Shown here one piece after another: positions 1-4,236 of a stretch of DNA of 6,591 bases. Numbering within the stretch: the first letter of the stretch is position 1; each line of letters starts with the position of its first letter. The notes under the pieces were generated by a model. That model was not told where the DNA came from. It ran no database searches and saw only the letters and a program-made list of their open reading frames with translations. The stretch is from Campylobacterales bacterium (lineage in GTDB: Bacteria; Campylobacterota; Campylobacteria; Campylobacterales; JALSKU01), in contig JALVWI010000298.1 of NCBI GenBank assembly GCA_027038335.1, positions 1 through 6,591 of the forward strand. The letters run 5' to 3'. Both the position numbers and the translations under genes were made by a program.

Positions 1-474
1 ATAGGGCTGATAGAGAGTGCTATAAATTTGGCAGAATTAATCCATAAAAATAATCCTAAAAATATATTTTTTATAGGTAGTGCAGGGAGCTATGGAAGAT
101 TTAAAATATTCGATAAAGTTGTTTCAAGTTCTGCTTCACAGGTTGAAATATCTTCATTATTGGATTACTCATACACACCGTTAAATGATTTAAAAATAGA
201 TAATGTTTCATGTGAAACAAATATTATAGTTAATAGTTCAAACTATATTACTACAAATAAAAAAATTTCGAGTATATTCCTAAAAAATGGATATGACTTG
301 GAAAATATGGAGTTTTATTCAGTACTGTTTGTGGCAAAAAAATTTAAAATCAATGCAAAAGGTATTTTTGTTGTTACAAATTATTGTGATGAAAATGCAC
401 ATAAAGATTTTATAAAAAATCAAAAAAATGCTATTAGTTTAATGGATAAAATTGTTGAGGATTTTAGGTTTTAG
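1..474 (+). CDS. Nucleoside phosphorylase/nucleosidase superfamily protein, 3' part only
   Basis: The reading frame is open from the first base of the window, so this is the C-terminal 157 residues of a longer protein; the TTG at 28 is not a credible start because the residues before it (IGLIESAIN) read as normal family sequence. Visible marks of the NP-I (PNP/MTAN) fold are the glycine-rich strand end FIGSAGSYG (visible residues 24-32), the NMEFYSV segment (102-108) equivalent to the nucleoside-binding Met-Glu motif, and FVVTNYCDENAH (114-125) where the base-contacting Asp or Asn lies. Such enzymes cleave the N-glycosidic bond of purine nucleosides in the cytoplasm; the substrate cannot be read here. 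The base-contact position looks like Asn (TN) rather than the Asp (SD) of MTA/SAH nucleosidases. The last residues (DFRF) are encoded by a heptad repeat, and a parS-like site lies within the gene. rlmN follows after 37 nt, same strand. Superfamily fairly sure, exact function not. Confidence 0.72.
   Translation: MGLIESAINLAELIHKNNPKNIFFIGSAGSYGRFKIFDKVVSSSASQVEISSLLDYSYTPLNDLKIDNVSCETNIIVNSSNYITTNKKISSIFLKNGYDLENMEFYSVLFVAKKFKINAKGIFVVTNYCDENAHKDFIKNQKNAISLMDKIVEDFRF
204..219 (+). other. parS: parS-like ParB-binding site, copy 1
   Basis: TGTTTCATGTGAAACA differs at one of 16 positions (C to T at position 8) from the widely conserved bacterial parS consensus TGTTTCACGTGAAACA. The change breaks symmetry only at the central pair. 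It lies inside the phosphorylase-like gene, where it encodes part of NVSCETN, a stretch with no obvious family motif, so protein conservation alone does not explain it. An identical copy in the same orientation lies at 2087-2102, and identity extends to 21 bp (202-222 versus 2085-2105). ParB binding and role in partition are inferred. Confidence 0.6.
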
Positions 475-482
475 GATTTAGA
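462..482 (+). repeat. Heptad repeat (TTTTAGG type) across the 3' end of the phosphorylase-like gene
   Basis: Three in-phase 7-bp units are seen: TTTTAGG (462-468), TTTTAGG (469-475) and ATTTAGA (476-482). The gene's TAG stop (472-474) lies in the second unit, and the first unit encodes part of the last residues. The same motif recurs at the ends of the next three genes. Confidence 0.8.
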
Positions 483-511
483 GTTATTTTTTATTGTAAA
501 GGAATTTTAAT

Positions 512-1582
512 TTGGCTGTATATAAAAAAACACTTTTTGACTTTACAAAAGATGAGTTATCACAGATAATAAAGCCATCTTTTAGGGCAAAACAGATATA
601 TGGATGGATTTATCAAAAGTATGTCAATAGTTTTGATGAAATGAAAAATCTACCAAAAGATTTAAGAGAAAAGCTTGATAAAGAGTACATTTTATCTCCG
701 TTGAAAATTATAGCAAAAGAAAAAAGTAGAGATGGAAGTATCAAGTATTTGTTTGGACTTAGAAACGGTTTGAGTATGGAAGCGGTACTACTACCCATGA
801 AAAAAGAGATAAAAGATACTGAGGGAAATATAACTCAAAGCTCAAAATATACTATATGTATATCATCTCAAGTAGGTTGCAAGATAGGGTGTGCTTTTTG
901 TCTTACGGCAAAAGAAGGTTTTAAACAAAATCTAAGTGCAGGTGAGATCGTAGCACAGGTTTTGGAGATAAAAAAAGATAATGATATTGCTTCTAATAAA
1001 AGAGTAAATATAGTATTTATGGGTATGGGCGAACCTTTAGATAATTTAGAAAATGTTGTTAAAGCCATCAGGATATTTAGTGATCCAGACGGTCTTAGCA
1101 TATCTCCGCGAAGACAAACAGTATCAACAAGCGGTTTAAGCCATCAGATAAAAAAATTAGGCGAGATGGATCTTGGTGTTTTGTTGGCCATTTCACTTCA
1201 TGCGGTAGATGATGAGATGAGAGAAAAACTTATGCCTATAAACAAAGCATACAATATCGCTTCTATCTTAGATGCGGTAAGAAATTTTCCTATAGATGCT
1301 AGAAAAAGAGTAATGTTTGAGTATCTTGTCATAAAAGATTTAAATGATGATGTAAAAAGTGCAAAGAAACTTGTTAAGCTTCTTCATGGTATAAAAGCAA
1401 AGGTCAATCTTATCTATTTTAACCCATATCCAAATTCACCTTTTCAAAGACCAAGTGAGAAAGATATGTTAGGTTTTCAAAGATATTTAAGAGATCATGG
1501 AGTAACTTGCACCATAAGAGAATCAAAAGGTTTGGATATATCAGCTGCTTGTGGACAACTTTATGAGAAAAAAAGAGTTTAG
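512..1582 (+). CDS. rlmN: Dual-specificity 23S rRNA A2503 / tRNA A37 C2-methyltransferase RlmN
   Basis: A complete 356-residue radical-SAM enzyme, normal length for the family. It methylates C2 of A2503 in the peptidyl-transferase centre of 23S rRNA and, in E. coli, A37 of some tRNAs, tuning translational accuracy. The 4Fe-4S cluster motif CxxxCxxC is present as C123, C127 and C130 (CKIGCAFC). The two mechanistic cysteines are also present: C116 in CISSQVGC (E. coli C118) and C347 in AACGQL (E. coli C355, the methyl carrier). The SAM-binding motif MGMGEP is at 170-175. An N-terminal helical accessory domain (FRAKQIYGWIYQK, about 24-36) precedes the radical-SAM barrel. The start is TTG at 512, supported by AAAGGA at 498-503 with 8-nt spacing. 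It probably shares a transcript with the phosphorylase-like gene (37-nt gap) and the microprotein (66-nt gap). The TAG stop lies within a heptad repeat. Identification is secure. Confidence 0.97.
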   Translation: MAVYKKTLFDFTKDELSQIIKPSFRAKQIYGWIYQKYVNSFDEMKNLPKDLREKLDKEYILSPLKIIAKEKSRDGSIKYLFGLRNGLSMEAVLLPMKKEIKDTEGNITQSSKYTICISSQVGCKIGCAFCLTAKEGFKQNLSAGEIVAQVLEIKKDNDIASNKRVNIVFMGMGEPLDNLENVVKAIRIFSDPDGLSISPRRQTVSTSGLSHQIKKLGEMDLGVLLAISLHAVDDEMREKLMPINKAYNIASILDAVRNFPIDARKRVMFEYLVIKDLNDDVKSAKKLVKLLHGIKAKVNLIYFNPYPNSPFQRPSEKDMLGFQRYLRDHGVTCTIRESKGLDISAACGQLYEKKRV

Positions 1583-1604
1583 GATCTAGGATATAGGTTT
1601 TAGT
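1577..1604 (+). repeat. Degenerate heptad repeat across the rlmN stop codon
   Basis: Four units in perfect 7-nt phase: GTTTAGG (1577-1583), ATCTAGG (1584-1590), ATATAGG (1591-1597) and TTTTAGT (1598-1604). The rlmN stop TAG (1580-1582) is in the first unit. Units diverge at the first positions but every one keeps TAG. Confidence 0.75.
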
Positions 1605-1638
1605 GGTGAATTTTTTGCTTTTGTGTTTTATTTAAAAG

Positions 1639-1643
1639 AGGAG
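1639..1643 (+). promoter_or_regulatory. Strong Shine-Dalgarno deciding the start of the 37-residue microprotein
   Basis: AGGAG lies 5 nt before TTG at 1649, within the purine-rich run AAAAGAGGAG. It is one of the best ribosome-binding sites in the window, and the main reason to accept this very short frame as a gene. Confidence 0.7.
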
Positions 1644-1648
1644 TTAAT

Positions 1649-1762
1649 TTGAGTGGATTTAGTGTTGTTGATTGGGCTGAGGTTATTTTGATAGGGATTG
1701 TTGTAGTCGTGGGAGTAGGGGGTATTATCAAAGTTATAACAACAAAAGAAGAAGATGAGTGA
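1649..1762 (+). CDS. 37-residue single-pass membrane microprotein
   Basis: The frame runs TTG to TGA and encodes 37 residues. A short polar N-terminus (MSGFSVVDWAEV) is followed by one hydrophobic Ile/Val/Gly-rich segment at about residues 13-29 (ILIGIVVVVGVGGII) and a charged tail (KVITTKEEDE). This predicts a single membrane span with an acidic tip; there is no cleavage site and no recognised domain. AGGAG sits 5 nt upstream. The start codon and its context (taatTTG) resemble those of rlmN just before it. From memory, C. jejuni carries a small hydrophobic protein gene (Cj1714) directly after its rlmN (Cj1713), which would make this a conserved neighbour, but I could not align them. Function unknown. 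The TGA stop lies in a degenerate unit of the heptad array that follows. It could be missed by annotation pipelines with a minimum length. Confidence 0.65.
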   Translation: MSGFSVVDWAEVILIGIVVVVGVGGIIKVITTKEEDE

Positions 1763-1796
1763 GATTTTAGGTTTTAGGTTTTAGGTTTTAGGTTTT
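1758..1796 (+). repeat. Perfect (TTTTAGG)4 heptad array after the microprotein gene
   Basis: Four identical TTTTAGG units run from 1765 to 1792, followed by a partial TTTT (1793-1796). A degenerate unit AGTGAGA (1758-1764) precedes them in phase and contains the microprotein's TGA stop (1760-1762). Perfect identity suggests recent expansion by replication slippage; this is the youngest-looking of the four arrays. Confidence 0.85.
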
Positions 1797-1879
1797 GCCG
1801 TAAAATGGTTTTAGAGATGCCTTTTACATCTATCTCACAAAGGGAGATTATTAGGTGAAAAATGTTGATTATTTAAATA

Positions 1880-1907
1880 TCTCAATCCTATAACCTCAAT
1901 CCTAAAT
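1880..1907 (-). repeat. Degenerate heptad repeat across the pseudouridine synthase stop codon
   Basis: Read on the minus strand the units are ATTTAGG (1901-1907), ATTGAGG (1894-1900), TTATAGG (1887-1893) and ATTGAGA (1880-1886), in exact 7-nt phase. The gene's TAG stop (1888-1890) is in the third unit. Orientation follows this leftward gene, opposite to the other three arrays, so the repeat tracks transcription direction and not the chromosome strand. Confidence 0.78.
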
Positions 1908-2778
1908 CCTCTTTTGAATAAATCTTGTATCTTGTATCATTATAAGAAAATTCTATCCAATTTGCATGAAGCATTAACCTTGATGCACCTATAAGTTTTA
2001 TTCTTTCTTTCTTGCTTAATTTACCATCAAGATAGTCTGATGCGGTTTTGTAGTCTGTTCCATATATCGGATCTCCAATGATAGAATGTTTCATGTGAAA
2101 CAAATGAATTCTTATCTGGTGTTGTCTGCCTGTCAAAGGAATAGCTTCAACAAGAGTTGTGTCATTTTCATAGTTATATTTTATCGGTTTTATTATAGTT
2201 TTTGCGTCTTTGCCTGATTTGTCAATAAAAACTTTTATCTTTATCTTCGAATAGTCTCTATTGATCTTGATTGGTTCATTTATAAAAATATCTTTGTCAA
2301 TTTTTCCTTTTGTAAGTGCTAAGTATCCCTTTTTTATCTCTTTCTTTTGAAAAGCATTTTTAAAGTATATCTCTGCTTCTCTATGTTTTGCAGCTAACAC
2401 TAACCCACTTGTTTCTTTATCTATTCTATGAGCTATATTTGCACTATCACCAAAAAGATACTTAACTTCATCTGTTAGTGAGTAAGAAGTGTGTCTATTT
2501 TTTGGATGCACTAACAAACCGCTTGGTTTGTCAAAGATGGCAAAATCATCAGTTTGAAATATAGGAATTAAGCCTTTGGTGTTTGGTTTAAAAATAATAA
2601 GAGATATTTTGCCTTTAATATATCTTGATTTTTGACTAACAATTTCATCCTCACAAAAAAGCCTCTGTTTGTCTATATATCTTTGAGCATCTCTTAAAGA
2701 GCATGCTAGCTTATCCATAACAACTCTAAAAGCTTTTGTCTCTTCGTTTATAAAAAAATCTATCTTTTCAAATGCCAT
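1888..2778 (-). CDS. RluA-family 23S rRNA/tRNA pseudouridine synthase
   Basis: A complete 296-residue enzyme of the RluA/RluC/RluD family, converting uridine to pseudouridine in structured RNA; the exact target site cannot be told from sequence. An S4-like RNA-binding region occupies about residues 20-64. The catalytic domain carries HRIDKETSG (117-125) with the catalytic aspartate D120, GYLAL (151-155), TGRQHQIRIH (216-225) and GDPIYG (235-240). The ATG at 2778 is preceded by a GGAA Shine-Dalgarno (2783-2786 on the plus strand). It is divergent from purB, an arrangement I recall for Cj0022c-Cj0023 in C. jejuni. Two oddities stand out: codons for LFHMKH (226-231) form a parS-like site where many relatives have a Gly before His-Pro (here K230, S232), and the last six residues (DLGLRL) are encoded by heptad repeats, so the C-terminus looks extended. 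Family assignment is secure. Confidence 0.94.
   Translation of the reverse strand: MAFEKIDFFINEETKAFRVVMDKLACSLRDAQRYIDKQRLFCEDEIVSQKSRYIKGKISLIIFKPNTKGLIPIFQTDDFAIFDKPSGLLVHPKNRHTSYSLTDEVKYLFGDSANIAHRIDKETSGLVLAAKHREAEIYFKNAFQKKEIKKGYLALTKGKIDKDIFINEPIKINRDYSKIKIKVFIDKSGKDAKTIIKPIKYNYENDTTLVEAIPLTGRQHQIRIHLFHMKHSIIGDPIYGTDYKTASDYLDGKLSKKERIKLIGASRLMLHANWIEFSYNDTRYKIYSKEDLGLRL
2087..2102 (+). other. parS: parS-like ParB-binding site, copy 2, inside the pseudouridine synthase gene
   Basis: TGTTTCATGTGAAACA, identical to copy 1 (204-219) and in the same orientation on the plus strand, although the host gene runs the opposite way. One mismatch from the parS consensus. It spans residues 226-231 of the synthase (LFHMKH), adjacent to the conserved substrate-binding region. 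Part of the match could come from codons of a conserved protein motif, so the evidence from this copy alone is weaker than from copy 1. Confidence 0.6.
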
Positions 2779-2787
2779 TTTAATTCC

Positions 2788-2801
2788 GTGATTAGTAATT
2801 A
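2788..2801 (+). repeat. Short heptad pair of a second type (GTRATTA)
   Basis: GTGATTA (2788-2794) and GTAATTA (2795-2801) are two tandem 7-bp units, followed by GTG. They lie just upstream of the pseudouridine synthase start, in its probable 5' leader. Only two copies, so chance in AT-rich DNA is possible. Confidence 0.4.
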
Positions 2802-2821
2802 GTGCAAAATCTAAACTCTTT

Positions 2822-2827
2822 TATAAT
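2822..2827 (+). promoter_or_regulatory. Candidate -10 element for purB-nrdA
   Basis: TATAAT is a perfect sigma-70 -10 hexamer, giving a leader of about 65 nt before purB. There is no recognisable -35, which is usual for Campylobacterota, where a well-placed -10 is often the only clear element. TAAAAT at 2863-2868 is an alternative nearer the gene. Confidence 0.4.
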
Positions 2828-2833
2828 ATACCA
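2825..2833 (-). promoter_or_regulatory. Candidate extended -10 for the pseudouridine synthase
   Basis: On the minus strand this reads TGGTATATT, an extended -10 (TGN plus a 5/6 match to TATAAT). The leader would be about 40 nt and would contain the GTRATTA pair. It shares bases with the purB -10 on the other strand, so the two polymerases could not occupy both sites at once. Not tested. Confidence 0.35.
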
Positions 2834-2898
2834 AATTTATGTCTCTAAAAGCAAATATTTAGTAAAATAAACTACTTTTTTTGTAAGGACAATCACAA

Positions 2899-4236
2899 AT
2901 GGTAGAGAGATATGCAAGAGATATAATGAAAAATAAATGGAGTATGCAGGCAAAATATGATGCTTGGCTAAAAGTGGAAAAAGCTGTTGTAAAAGGATGG
3001 AATAAGCTTGGTCTTGTACCTGATGGTGATTGTGAAAAGATTTTAAAAAATGCAAAATTTGATATAAAAAGAATTGACGAGATAGAACAGACTACTAAGC
3101 ATGATGTTATAGCATTTTTGACAAGTATTGCTGAAAATTTAGGAGAAGAGAGTAGGTGGGTTCACTATGGTATGACCAGTAGTGACTGTATAGATACGGC
3201 AGTTGCATTGCAGATGAAAGATTCGCTAACACTTATCATAGAAGATGTTAAAGAATTAATGCAGACGATAAAAAAGAGAGCTTATGAACATAAAATGACT
3301 CTTATGGTAGGAAGAAGTCATGGTATTCATGGTGAACCTATTACATTTGGGTTGGTACTGGCAGTTTGGTATGATGAGATAAAAAGAAATCTTACAAATC
3401 TCGAACAAGCAATGGAATTTATAAGTGTAGGGCAGATAAGCGGTGCTATGGGTAATATTGCCCATGCACCGATAGAACTTGAAGAGTTTGTATGTAAAGA
3501 ACTCGGACTTAAGCCTGCACCGGTTTCCAATCAAGTCATACAAAGAGACAGATATGCAAATCTTATGAATGCTTTAGCTCTTTTAGCATCATCTTGCGAA
3601 AAAATTGCAGTTGCTGTAAGACATTATCAAAGAACAGAAGTATATGAAGCTGAAGAGTATTTTAGTAAAGGACAAAAAGGAAGCTCTGCAATGCCTCATA
3701 AAAGAAATCCGGTACTTAGCGAAAATGTAACCGGACTTTGTAGAGTTATAAGAAGTTATGCAATGCCTGCGATGGAAAATGTAGCTTTATGGCATGAAAG
3801 AGATATTTCTCACAGTTCTGTTGAGAGATTTATACTTCCTGATGGTTTTATAACGACAGACTTTATGCTCAATAGATTAAAAGGGATAATTGAAAAGCTT
3901 GTAGTATATCCGGAAAATATGATGAAAAACCTTAACCTTACAGGTGGACTTGTTTTTTCTCAAAGAGTACTTCTTGAACTTCCAAAAAGAGGAGTAAGTA
4001 GAGAAGATGCCTATAAAATAGTCCAAAGAAATGCTATGAAAGTTTGGAATGAAATTCAACAAGGTAAATCACCGCTAAATGAAAAAGGTGAAAGTCTATT
4101 TTTAGAGTATCTTTTAAATGATAAAGAGTTGAGGAAAAAATTGAGTGAAGATGACATAAGAGAGTGTTTTGACTATTCATACTATACAAAAAATATAGAT
4201 AAAATTTTTACAAGGGTTTTTGAAGATGCCAAATAG
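2899..4236 (+). CDS. purB: Adenylosuccinate lyase
   Basis: A complete 445-residue member of the fumarase/aspartase superfamily, forming cytoplasmic homotetramers. It acts twice in purine synthesis: SAICAR to AICAR plus fumarate, and adenylosuccinate to AMP plus fumarate. The superfamily signature GSSAMPHKRNP is at 261-271, with the mobile-loop catalytic serine S263. H68 (TKHDV) and H141 (GRSHGIHGEP) fall at the same numbers as the known active-site histidines of the B. subtilis enzyme, so the N-terminus is well placed. MTSSD (92-96) is the substrate-binding loop. The ATG start is preceded by AAGGA, about 10 nt upstream. The TAG stop overlaps the start of nrdA by 11 nt, so the two are probably one transcript with coupled translation. 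Unlike the four genes to its left it has no heptad repeat at its end. Identification is secure. Confidence 0.97.
   Translation: MVERYARDIMKNKWSMQAKYDAWLKVEKAVVKGWNKLGLVPDGDCEKILKNAKFDIKRIDEIEQTTKHDVIAFLTSIAENLGEESRWVHYGMTSSDCIDTAVALQMKDSLTLIIEDVKELMQTIKKRAYEHKMTLMVGRSHGIHGEPITFGLVLAVWYDEIKRNLTNLEQAMEFISVGQISGAMGNIAHAPIELEEFVCKELGLKPAPVSNQVIQRDRYANLMNALALLASSCEKIAVAVRHYQRTEVYEAEEYFSKGQKGSSAMPHKRNPVLSENVTGLCRVIRSYAMPAMENVALWHERDISHSSVERFILPDGFITTDFMLNRLKGIIEKLVVYPENMMKNLNLTGGLVFSQRVLLELPKRGVSREDAYKIVQRNAMKVWNEIQQGKSPLNEKGESLFLEYLLNDKELRKKLSEDDIRECFDYSYYTKNIDKIFTRVFEDAK
4212..4216 (+). promoter_or_regulatory. nrdA Shine-Dalgarno inside the purB coding region
   Basis: AAGGG lies 9 nt before the nrdA ATG (4226) and within the last codons of purB. 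It supports this start and the 11-nt overlap. Confidence 0.55.

Noticed and set aside
120..130. Third parS-like site
   Set aside because: Only one half (TGTTTCA) matches; the other half is absent.
28..474. A complete 148-residue gene starting at TTG 28
   Set aside because: The frame is open upstream to base 1 and the extra residues fit the family, so it is a truncated gene and not a short complete one.
868..1101. Minus-strand open frame inside rlmN
   Set aside because: It lies opposite the strongly conserved radical-SAM core, with no family resemblance and no ribosome-binding site of note.
1765..1796. G-quadruplex or telomere-like function of (TTTTAGG)4
   Set aside because: Only GG runs with 5-nt loops, so at most a weak two-layer structure; the resemblance to telomere repeats is superficial in an internal chromosomal site.
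1832..1848. Hairpin ATCTC/GAGAT as a terminator between the convergent genes
   Set aside because: Only five base pairs, a 7-nt loop and no following T-tract.
1817..1858. Tiny 13-residue frame between the microprotein and the pseudouridine synthase
   Set aside because: No ribosome-binding site, and too short to separate from chance.
462..1907. CRISPR array
   Set aside because: Units are directly tandem 7-mers without spacers.
3256..3543. Minus-strand open frames inside purB
   Set aside because: Shadows of a conserved gene; low-complexity Ser/Leu/Ile wording without any motif.
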